A DNA stretch of 64,000 nt from Egibacteraceae bacterium (GTDB lineage Bacteria; Actinomycetota; Nitriliruptoria; Euzebyales; Egibacteraceae): the NCBI GenBank assembly GCA_030447925.1, contig JAUJNX010000008.1, positions 41,299 through 105,298 on the forward strand. Direction: 5' to 3'. Below, piece by piece: positions 1 through 7,806 of this stretch. The first letter of the stretch is position 1. Each line of letters opens with the position of its first letter. A program made the position numbers and the translations under genes. The notes under the pieces are model-generated. The model ran no database searches, was not told the origin of the DNA, and saw only the letters and a list, made by a program, of their open reading frames with translations.

Positions 1-1969
1 ACCTCGAGGAGGTCGGCGCCCGCGGCGGCGAGGCGGCGGGCGGCCTCCACCGCCTCGTCCGGCGCCAGCCCGCCGGGCTCCAGGTCCGCGGCGGTCAGGC
101 GCACCGCCAGCGGGCGGTCCGCGGGCCAGGCGGCGCGCACCGCCGCGACGACCTCCAGCGGGAAGCGCAGGCGCCCGTCGAGGTCGCCGCCGCAGTCGTC
201 GTCGCGCCGGTTGGTCAGCGGCGACACGAAGCCGGCGAGCAGGTGGCCGTGCCCGGCGTCGACCTCGAGCAGGTCGAAGCCGGCCTCCGCGGCGAGGCGG
301 GCGGACCGCGCGAAGCCGTCGCGCACCGCCGCCCTGCCCGCGGCGTCCAGCGCCGCCGGCACCGCCGACCGGCGGGTGTAGGGCAGCGGCGACGCCGCCA
401 CCAGGGGCCAGCCGTCGCGCAGGGGGACGTCGGTGCCCTCGCGGCGGGGGCGGGTGGCGCCGCGCGCGCCGGCGTGGCCGATGCGCACGCCCAGCAGCGC
501 CGGCCCGGCGGCGCGGGCGGCGTCCAGGACCGCCCGCCAGGCGGTCGCGTGCGCGGGTCCCACAGCCCCGGGTCCTCCGGCGTCACCCGCGCGGCGGGCG
601 CGATCGCGACGCGGGCCACCAGCACCAGGCCGGCGCCGCCGCCGGCCAGCCGCGCGACGGCGGCGCCCAGCTCCGCCCCGGGCAGCCCCGCGGCCGCGCC
701 CGCCGCGTCGGCCGCGAGGCCGTGCGGGGTGGTCAGGACGACGCGGTTGGGCACGGTCGCCCCGCCCAGCCGCAGGGGGTCAGGACCGGCGGGGGCGCGA
801 CCACGGCGGGCGGCGCGCCCGCGTCCTCGGCGTACCAGCGCTCCAGCGACGCGAGCAGGGCCGGGTCCCGGCGGCGCAGGCCGTCGTACTGGACCCGCCC
901 GCTGCGCGACAGCAGGCTGTAGGCGAACGCGGGCGGCGCGAGGCCGGCGTAGCGGTGGTAGCGGGCGAACCAGCCGAGGCTCTCCGCCGCCGCCGCCTGG
1001 GTGCGCTCGACCACGGCGAACCGCTCGCCCTCGTAGCGCGCCAGCGCCTCGTCCAGTGACGGCGCGGTCCTGACCGCCTCCGCCAGCGCCACGGCGTCGC
1101 CCATGGCCAGGCGCGTGCCCGACCCGATGGAGAAGTGCGCGGTGTGCGCCGCGTCGCCGAGCAGCACGACGTTGCCGGAGCGCCAGGTCCGGCACCGCAC
1201 CGTGGACCAGTCCAGCCAGCGCGAGCCGTTGGGCAGCAGCGCGTGGCCCTCCAGGTCCTCGGCGAACAGCTCGGCGCAGTAGGCGATGCTCTCGGTGTCG
1301 CTCTCCCCGGCGCGTACGCGGGCCGGCGGTCGAAGCCCGCCGCCCGCCAGGTGGCCGCGTCGGTCTCCACGATGAAGGTGCTGCGGTCCTCGGCGTAGGG
1401 GTAGGCGTGGACCTGGAACCAGCCGTGGGCGTTGCGGCGGAAGACGAAGGTGAAGGCGTCCAGCACCTTGGTCGTGCCCAGCCAGATGTAGGTGCCGCCC
1501 TCGCGGTCGACCCGCGGCCGGAAGACCTCGGCGTGGCGGGCGCGGACGGCGCTGTGCACGCCGTCGGCGGCGATCACCAGGTCGGCGTCCAGGTGCGCGC
1601 CGCCGTCGGGGACGGGGTCGCCGAAGCGCAGGTCCACCCCGACCTCGCGGGCGCGCTCGCGCAGCACGCGCAGGAGCACGGCCCGGGAGATGGCGGCGAA
1701 GCCGTTGCCGAGGGCGCGGATGCGCGCCCCGCCGACGCGGACCTCGACGGGGTCCCAGCGGGCGGCGGCGGCGTGGATGCGGTCGTGGCTGACGCGGTCG
1801 GCCGCGGCGAGCTCCCCAGGGCCGCGGCGGAGAAGACCACGCCGAACCCGAAGGTGTCGCCGGAGGCGTTGCGCTCGTGCACCACGACCTCGTGCCGCGG
1901 GTCGGCCTGCTTGAGCAGCAGCGCGGCGTAGAGGCCGCCCGGGCCGCCGCCGACGCACGTGATCCTCAC
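1..1969 (-). CDS. Bifunctional anthraniloyl-CoA / salicylyl-CoA monooxygenase-reductase, 3' end outside window, four apparent frameshifts
   Basis: The N-terminal half is a class A FAD monooxygenase: [18 protein letters not shown] opens the Rossmann fold, [17 protein letters not shown] follows, and [18 protein letters not shown] is the second FAD motif. The C-terminal half is an Old Yellow Enzyme domain ([17 protein letters not shown], then [19 protein letters not shown] and [13 protein letters not shown]). This fusion is the known architecture of 2-aminobenzoyl-CoA monooxygenase/reductase and salicylyl-CoA 5-hydroxylase; I cannot tell which substrate is used. GTG at 1969 is chosen because it sits directly before the Rossmann motif. 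The frame changes at C/G runs near 1814-1817, 1305-1308, 775-779 and 555-557; adding one base at each gives one continuous protein running off the window edge. Errors in the sequence are more likely than a pseudogene because conservation persists across every break. It is divergent from the acyl-CoA dehydrogenase and shares a promoter region with it. Confidence 0.85.
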
Positions 1970-1979
1970 GCGGCGCAGC

Positions 1980-2019
1980 GTATCTCATCACCATGACCGT
2001 CGTCACTGGTGTGTGATAC
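1980..2019. promoter_or_regulatory. Long dyad in the divergent intergenic region (candidate operator)
   Basis: Two nested inverted repeats share one centre at 1999/2000: outer arms GTATCnCA (1980-1987) and TGnGATAC (2012-2019), inner arms TGAC (1994-1997) and GTCA (2002-2005). The dyad fills the gap between the start codons of the monooxygenase and the acyl-CoA dehydrogenase. The nearby PaaX-family regulator is the obvious candidate to bind it; that link is inference. GATACC at 2015-2020 could double as a -10 element for the rightward gene. Confidence 0.5.
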
Positions 2020-2029
2020 CGTGCGGGCG

Positions 2030-3172
2030 ATGACCGGGAGCCCCGACGTCGCCGACCTGCGCCGGCTCGCCCGCGAGGTGCTCGCGCCCGTGGCCGCCGC
2101 CGGACCACCGGGCCGGGTCGACCGGCGCCTCGTGCGCGCCCTCGCCGACGCCGGTCTGCTCCCACGCCTGTTCCCGCGGGCCCTGGGCGGCAGCCGCGAC
2201 GGGGACGTGTCGGCCACGGAGCTGTGCCTGCTGCGCGAGTCCCTGGCCTGCGAGTCGACCGCGGCCGAGACCGCGCTCGCGCTGCAGGGCCTGGGCGCCT
2301 ACCCGATCCTGCAGTCGGGCACCGACGACCAGCGCCGGCGCTGGATCCCCGAGGTCGCCGCGGGCCGTGCCGTCGCCGCCTTCGCGCTCACCGAGCCGGG
2401 GGCCGGGTCCGACGCGGCGGCCCTGGCCCTGCCCGCGGAACCCGACGGCGGCGGCTGGCGGCTCAGCGGCACCAAGACCTGGATCTCCAACGCGCCCGAG
2501 GCCGACGTCTACACCGTCTTCGCCCGCACCGGGCCGGACCCGGGCGCCCGCGGGGTCACCGCCTTCGCGGTCCCCGGGGACGCGCCGGGGCTGTCGGGCG
2601 CGCCGCTGGCGATGCTGGCGCCCCACGCGCTCGGGCGCCTGGACCTCGACGGCGTGGGCGTCGGCCCCGGCGACGTGGTCGGCGAGGTCGGCGGCGGCTT
2701 CCGCGTCGCCCTGCGCACCCTGGACCTGTTCCGCCCCAGCGTCGGCGCGTTCGCGGTGGGCATGGCCCAGGCGGCGCTGGAGTGCGCGGTCGCCCACGCC
2801 CGGCAGCGCCACGCCTTCGGGCGCCCCCTGACCGAGTTCCAGGCCGTCAGCCACCAGCTCGCCGACATGGCCACGCGCACGCAGGCCGCGCGGCTGCTGG
2901 TCTACGACGCCGCCGCGCGCCACGACGCCGGCCAGGAGCGCATCACCCGGGAGGCGGCCATGGCCAAGCTGTTCGCCACCGAGGCCGCCCAGCAGGTGGT
3001 CGACGCGGCGGTCCAGATCACCGGCGCCGCGGCGCTGGAGTCCGGGCACCTCCTGGAGCACCTCTACCGCGAGGTGCGCGCGCCGCGCATCTACGAGGGC
3101 ACGTCGGAGATCCAGCGCACCGTCATCGCGCGGGAGCTCCTGCGCGAGGCGGACGCCGGGACCGCGCCGTGA
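2030..3172 (+). CDS. Acyl-CoA dehydrogenase
   Basis: This 380-residue FAD flavoprotein should oxidise an acyl-CoA to the 2,3-enoyl-CoA and pass electrons to ETF. FALTEPGAGSDAA (about residues 122-134) is the FAD/substrate loop, RQRHAFGRPLTEFQ (about 259) is the second family signature, and RIYEGTSEIQRTVIAREL near the C-terminus carries the expected catalytic glutamate and FAD-binding tail. ATG 2030 is preferred; in-frame GTGs at 2009 and 2021 lie inside the dyad/promoter region. Its stop overlaps the GTG of the enoyl-CoA hydratase by 4 bp, so the two are translationally coupled. Together with the divergent monooxygenase it probably runs a beta-oxidation-like breakdown of the dearomatised ring; the exact acyl-CoA is unknown. 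Confidence 0.9.
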   Translation: MTGSPDVADLRRLAREVLAPVAAAGPPGRVDRRLVRALADAGLLPRLFPRALGGSRDGDVSATELCLLRESLACESTAAETALALQGLGAYPILQSGTDDQRRRWIPEVAAGRAVAAFALTEPGAGSDAAALALPAEPDGGGWRLSGTKTWISNAPEADVYTVFARTGPDPGARGVTAFAVPGDAPGLSGAPLAMLAPHALGRLDLDGVGVGPGDVVGEVGGGFRVALRTLDLFRPSVGAFAVGMAQAALECAVAHARQRHAFGRPLTEFQAVSHQLADMATRTQAARLLVYDAAARHDAGQERITREAAMAKLFATEAAQQVVDAAVQITGAAALESGHLLEHLYREVRAPRIYEGTSEIQRTVIARELLREADAGTAP

Positions 3173-3999
3173 GCCGCGCCTTCCGCGGGTCCGCCGGGCC
3201 GTCGCAGCGCTGGGACGGGTTCGACCTGACCGTCGCGGACGGGGTGGCCACGGTCACCTTCGCGCGCCCCGAGCGGCTCAACGCCCTGACCTTCCAGGTC
3301 TACGCCGACCTGCGCGACCTGCTGGCCGAGCTGCCCCGCCGCGACGACGTCGCCGTGCTGGTGCTCACCGGCACCGGGCGCGGCTTCTGCTCCGGGGGGG
3401 ACGTCGACGCCATCATCGGCGAGCTGCTGGCGATGTCCCCCGGCGACCGCCTCGCCTTCACGCGCATGACCGGCGCCGTGGTGCAGCTGCTGCGCGAGAC
3501 CCCCGTCCCGGTGATCGCCGCGGTGAACGGGGTGGCGGCGGGCGCGGGCGCGGTGCTGGCCCTCGCCGCGGACCTGCGCGTCGTCGCGCGGTCCGCGTCG
3601 TTCGCGTTCCTGTTCACCGCCGTCGGGCTGGCCGGCGCCGACATGGGCGCCGCCTGGCTGCTCCCCCGGCTGGTCGGGCTGGCGCGGGCGACCGAGCTGC
3701 TGCTGCTGGGCGACCGCCTGGACGCCGAGCAGGCCGCCGCCGCGGGCCTGGCGACCCGCCTGGTCGACGACGCCGACCTCGCGGCGGTGACCGCCGCCCT
3801 CGCCGGGCGCCTGGCCGCCGGGCCGCGTCTGGCGTTCGCGGCCACCAAGTCGCTGCTGGCCCGCGAGCAGGAGACCAGCCTGGCCGCGGCCCTGGAGCTG
3901 GACGCCGCGACCCAGGCCCTGCTCATGGGCACCGCGGACCACGCCGAGTTCCACCTGGCCTTCACCCAGCGGCGCCCTCCGCGCTGGACGGGGACGTGA
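3169..3999 (+). CDS. Enoyl-CoA hydratase/isomerase family protein
   Basis: A 276-residue crotonase-fold protein. RGFCSGGDVDAI (about residues 76-87) and PVIAAVNGVAAGAGAVLALA (about 111-130) supply the CoA-binding and oxyanion-hole segments. In GLAGADMGAAWLLPRLVG (about 152-169) the glutamate usual in hydratases is not obvious, so the reaction could be hydration, isomerisation or ring-related chemistry rather than classical crotonase activity. Translation starts at GTG 3169 inside the stop of the upstream dehydrogenase (GTGA). The last 38 bp overlap the 3' end of the convergent PaaX gene. Context points to aromatic acyl-CoA degradation. Confidence 0.88.
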   Translation: MSRAFRGSAGPSQRWDGFDLTVADGVATVTFARPERLNALTFQVYADLRDLLAELPRRDDVAVLVLTGTGRGFCSGGDVDAIIGELLAMSPGDRLAFTRMTGAVVQLLRETPVPVIAAVNGVAAGAGAVLALAADLRVVARSASFAFLFTAVGLAGADMGAAWLLPRLVGLARATELLLLGDRLDAEQAAAAGLATRLVDDADLAAVTAALAGRLAAGPRLAFAATKSLLAREQETSLAAALELDAATQALLMGTADHAEFHLAFTQRRPPRWTGT

Positions 4000-4801
4000 C
4001 GCCCACGACCCGGTCGACCCAGCGACGGGCCGGTCCCTCCAGGCGGTCGGCGGCCTCGGCGAAGCGCGCGGCCGCCGCGGCGCCGCGCCAGCCGGGGGGC
4101 AGCACCGCAGCCGGCAGGCCGGGGTCCAGGTAGGGCAGGGTCCGCCACTGCTGGACCAGCAGCGTGTGGTCGACGAACAGCCGCCGGTCGTCGGCGCCGG
4201 CCGCGCCCGCCAGGACCCGGTCGGCGGTGGCGAGCAGCGCGGCGTACCGCCGGTCCAGGCCCGACAGGTCCCAGGCGCGCCGCACCAGCGACCCGATATC
4301 GCCGAAGGCGAGGTGGTGCGCGGCGAACACGTCGGCGTGGGCCTCCAGGTCCAGGCGGCGCAGCGCCTCGACCGCCCGGTCCTGCACCCGCCGGGGCGCC
4401 AGCCACACCCCCCCGCCCAGGTTCCCGAAGCCCAGCCACCCCAGCTGGGTGCGCAGCAGGTGGCGCCGGTCGCGCTGGTCCTCCGGCACCGACGCCACCA
4501 CCAGCACCCAGCCGTCGGCGAGGTCGGCGGGCCGGGCGGCCGCGAAGATGCGCCGGTCGCCCTCCTCGATGACCGCGCGGGCGCGCTCGCCCAGCTCGTA
4601 GCCGGCCTGGCCGCCGCGGGGGACGCGCACGAGCATCCCGGTGCGGTGCAGCCGCGAGACGGCGGTGCGCGCGGCCCGCGGCGCGACCCCCAGGGCCTCG
4701 AGCAGGACGACGAGGTCCGCGACGGCGATCCACCCGCCCAGCCGGCGGACGTGGAGCCCGTAGAGGGTGTAGATCAGCGCGGTCGACGAGGGCGGCTCCA
4801 T
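3962..4801 (-). CDS. PaaX family transcriptional regulator
   Basis: A 279-residue regulator with an N-terminal winged helix (LIYTLYGLHVRRLGGWIAVA, then VAPRAARTAVSRLHRTGML as the recognition region, residues 10-65) followed by the PaaX central and C-terminal domains (WVLVVASVPEDQRDRRHLLR; LGFGNLGGGVWLAPRR). PaaX proteins are aryl-CoA-responsive repressors of aromatic catabolism, which fits the adjacent CoA-ester genes. It starts 2 bp after the stop of ridA, so the two form an operon, and its 3' end overlaps the convergent enoyl-CoA hydratase by 38 bp. The dyad at 1980-2019 is the best nearby candidate target. Confidence 0.87.
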   Translation of the reverse strand: MEPPSSTALIYTLYGLHVRRLGGWIAVADLVVLLEALGVAPRAARTAVSRLHRTGMLVRVPRGGQAGYELGERARAVIEEGDRRIFAAARPADLADGWVLVVASVPEDQRDRRHLLRTQLGWLGFGNLGGGVWLAPRRVQDRAVEALRRLDLEAHADVFAAHHLAFGDIGSLVRRAWDLSGLDRRYAALLATADRVLAGAAGADDRRLFVDHTLLVQQWRTLPYLDPGLPAAVLPPGWRGAAAAARFAEAADRLEGPARRWVDRVVGVTSPSSAEGAAG

Positions 4802-4803
4802 CG

Positions 4804-5202
4804 TCAGCCGGTCTCGGGCAGGACGGCGAGGCCGTCGATCTCCACGCGCGCGGCCGGGTCGACCAGGCGGGTCACGCCGATCAGCGTCATGGCCGGGTAG
4901 TCCCGCCCCGCCCGTGCGCGCCAGACCGTGCCGAGCTCCTTCAGGTGCGCGCCGTAGTCGGCGGGATCGGTGCAGTAGACGGTCAGCTTCGCGAGGTCCG
5001 CGGGCGACCCGCTGGCCGCGGCCAGCGCCGCCAGCAGGTTGCCCAGCGCCCGGTCGAACTGGGCGACCAGGTCCCCGGCGACGACCCGGCCGTCGCCGTC
5101 GGTGGCGGTCTGGCCGGCCAGGAACACCACCGTCCCCCGCGCCACCACGGCGTGGCTGAAGCCCGAGGGCGGCGCCAGCTCCGCCGGGTTGACCCGCTCC
5201 AC
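4804..5202 (-). CDS. RidA family (YjgF/YER057c/UK114) protein
   Basis: A 132-residue single-domain protein matching the usual RidA length. GTVVFLAGQTATDGDGRVV (about residues 24-42), LAKLTVYCTDPADYG (about 72-86) and YPAMTLIGVTRLVDPAARVE (about 102-121) are the conserved RidA blocks, including the arginine expected to contact the carboxylate. RidA proteins hydrolyse enamine/imine intermediates. Placed with a candidate 2-aminobenzoyl-CoA monooxygenase, it could deaminate an amino-cyclohexene intermediate; this is inference from context. It is the first gene of a two-gene operon with PaaX, separated by 2 bp. Confidence 0.88.
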   Translation of the reverse strand: MERVNPAELAPPSGFSHAVVARGTVVFLAGQTATDGDGRVVAGDLVAQFDRALGNLLAALAAASGSPADLAKLTVYCTDPADYGAHLKELGTVWRARAGRDYPAMTLIGVTRLVDPAARVEIDGLAVLPETG

Positions 5203-5262
5203 GATCGCCTCCTGCCGCCGGCCGGGCCGCGAGGGTACCGGGGCACCGCCCGGGCTGGTGGG

Positions 5263-7499
5263 TCAGTCGCCGTTCCAGCAGCGGGCGGGGTTGGTGACGC
5301 AGTTCCAGCCGTCTCGCAGCACCCCGCCGACGTCGCCGTGCTGCACCCGGTCCCAGCTGCTGCCCGCCGCCTGGGTGGCGCGCTGCACCTGGTCCCCGCC
5401 CGCCGACGACGCCGGCCTCGACGGCGGCGGCGGCGCGCTGGCGGGCCGGCCGGTCCAACAGGCCCGCGGGCTGGTCACACAGCCCACCCCGTCGCGCACG
5501 ACCCCGCCGACATCGCCGCTGACGGTACGGTCCCAGCTGCTGGCCGCCGCCCGCGCCGCCCGGTCCCACTGCCCACCCGACACCACCGGCGCCGGCACGG
5601 CCGGCGCGCCGACCTGCAACCGCCCGACACTGGCAGGGTTGGCCGGGTCACGCGACCCGGCCACGATGCAGCCCGACTGCACCGCCGAGGTGCACTCCGC
5701 CAACCGCGGCGCCGCAGGGGCGGCGGGGACGCCGACCTGCAACCGCCCGACACTGTTCGGGTCCCGCGGGTCACGCGAGCCGGCGACGATGCAGCCCGAC
5801 TGCACCGCCGAGGTGCACTCGCTCAGCCGCGGCGCGGTGAGGTGGCGGGGCCGACCAGCAGCTCACCGGCGTGGCGGCCCCAGCAGCGCATCCGCGGGTC
5901 ATCACACGGGCCAGTCTCCGGCGCCAGCGAGTCCTGCCAGGCGTTGGACACCCCCGCCGCCCAATCGTGCACCCCTCGCTGACCCGGCTGGGGATCGGCG
6001 CACCCTGCACCGCCGGCTCCACCCGCTCCAGCACCCCGCAGCAGTGCGGCGCACCTGGTACGGCGACCCCTGCAACCCGCCCTGCCACTGCGCCTGACCG
6101 GTCACCACCGCCTCACCCGTCCGCCACACCGTCTCATTGGCCTGCCCCAGCACCCCCGCCGTCGCCTCCCACAGCCCACCGACCGCGCTGCCCGCCCCAC
6201 CCAACAGCTCCGCCGCCGCCACCCCCGGCTGCCCATAGGTCCGCAACGTCGCGTCCGCCGACGCCACCCGCCGGTCCAACGCCGCCCGCCCCTCCGCGGT
6301 CAGCACGTCGTTGGCCAAACCCTCCCCGCCACGTACCGGCCGGCGCCCAACGTCCCCAACTGCCCCGCCACATCGGCCACCGGCCCCAACACCGCCGCCC
6401 CGGTCTGCACCGCCAGCCCGTCCAACCGCGCCCACGGATCGACGATCCCCTCCGGACGCTCGTCCACCTGCTCCCACCACCCACCCACACCATCTGCCAC
6501 GCGGGTCAGGCCCTCCGCCACCGGCACCCCGACCGTGCGGATCGCGCCCTGCTGGGGCGGGTTGACGACGGTGTTGGTCGCCAGCGTGACGCCCGCGGGC
6601 AGGGCGAACCCGACCCCGCCGGCGACGGCGGTCTGCTGCGGGGTGCGGCCCTGGCGCAGGGCTCGGAGGGTCACGGGCAGCGACACCCCGGTGCCGATGT
6701 TGAGGGCCCGCGGCAGGTGGTAGCGCAGCCACGCCGCGTCGTCGGCCAGGACCGGCTGGCCGGCGGCGTCGGTCTGCAGCCCGGGCGACAGCGCCTGGTC
6801 GACCGGGGGGATCACGAAGTTGTCCCCCGCGTAGATCAGGCCGGCGATCCCCGCCATCGTGGCGGGCATGCCGCTGCCCAGCTGGTAGGTGGACAGGCGC
6901 TGGTTCGCGCGGCCGCCGTTGGTGAGGACGTAGTCGAGCATCCGGGCGCGGTCCCCGAGCGGCAGGGTGTTGGCGTGGGCGACCATGCGCCGGCCCATCG
7001 GGGTGATCCCCAGGCCCGTGGCCGCCTGCAGCTCGCGGGCGGCGACGTCGCCGGCCACGATCACGCCCGTGTTGATCCCGGTGCTCGCCGCGAAGTTGAC
7101 GGCCGGGTCGCGGAACAGCTGGGTGTTCAGCAGGGTCTGCTCGGACAGGTCCCGGGCGATGCTGAACGGCTGCGCGTACAGCGCGGAGGCGAACCCGTCG
7201 GACGCGGTGCGGGTGCCCAGCGAGTCGAGCACCCCGAGCCCCGCGTAGCCCAGCGCCGCGCTGGGGATGGCCACGCCGATCCCGCCCTCGGGCACCTGCC
7301 GGAACCAAACGTCGTGGGCCCGGTCCGTCATGGTGAACGCGCCCCAGTCGGGCGCCGGCGGGGGCGGCACCGGGGTCGGCGGCGGGGTCGCGGCGGCGGT
7401 TCCCGCGGGCGCCTGCGCGCCGGCAGCCGTGGCGCCGGCCAGGACCGAGAGCGCGACGACCAGGGCGATCACGGCGCCGCGGCTGCGGGAGGAGGTCAC
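5263..7499 (-). CDS. Secreted cysteine-repeat protein of unknown function, four apparent frameshifts
   Basis: I do not recognise this family. Start GTG 7499 has GGAG about 7 nt upstream. It opens with a Sec-type signal (VTSSRSRGAVIALVVALSV, then AGATAAGAQA), followed by a Pro/Ala spacer and about 500 residues of Ala/Gly/Val-rich sequence without known motifs. The C-terminal 200 residues hold two 41-residue tandem repeats with ECTSAVQSGCIVAGSRDP and three modules ending in C-x6-C-W (CDDPRMRCW, CVTSPRACW, CVTNPARCW), two of them preceded by SSWDR..GDVGGV.RDG. Paired cysteines suggest disulfides outside the cell. The frame shifts at C/G runs 6324-6327, 6034-6037, 5972-5975 and 5847-5850; one added base at each restores a single protein of about 746 residues ending at 5263. 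It is followed by ridA and paaX on the same strand, with no functional link apparent. Confidence 0.65.
5611..5856 (-). repeat. Two tandem 123-bp coding repeats
   Basis: Two copies in phase at 5611-5733 and 5734-5856 encode the 41-residue unit containing ECTSAVQSGCIVAGSRDP, NP.SVGRLQVG and an Ala/Pro tail. The DNA is nearly identical in the part covering the two cysteines, suggesting recent duplication or gene conversion. Confidence 0.8.
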
Positions 7500-7806
7500 G
7501 AACTGCTCCGATGCCTCGTGCGGGGACCAGGAGGGCGAACGCACCGTCGCCCGCCACGGTGAACGGCGGGTTTCGGCAGACCCCCGGGACGCGTTTCGGT
7601 CGGCGTCCGGGCCGGGCCCGGGCCTGTCCGCACCCCGCCCGCCCGGCCGGGCCCGGGCCCGCCCACCGGCCCCGCGGGGAGGCGGGATCGCCGCGGTGGT
7701 CGCGTTCGCCCTCCGGCCGCCTGATTGACGCCCGTTCGTCGCGATCGCGACCACCGCCGGTCGCCGCGGGCGGGTTCCCTCGACCTCCCCACCAGGAGGT
7801 TGCTCC
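7500..7806. promoter_or_regulatory. 307-bp divergent intergenic region with nested inverted repeats upstream of phoD
   Basis: No gene is credible here. A perfect 12-bp inverted repeat (GCGGTGGTCGCG at 7693-7704, its complement at 7746-7757) spans 41 bp, and its right arm overlaps a perfect 14-bp palindrome GTCGCGATCGCGAC at 7738-7751. TTGACG at 7725-7730 is a possible -35 element. AGGAGG at 7794-7799 is the phoD ribosome-binding site. I looked for the 11-bp direct repeats of an actinobacterial PHO box and did not find a convincing one. Confidence 0.5.

Noticed and set aside
7690..7800. PHO box upstream of phoD
   Set aside because: GTTCGCC- and GTTCGTC-like segments exist but not at the 11-bp spacing of direct repeat units.
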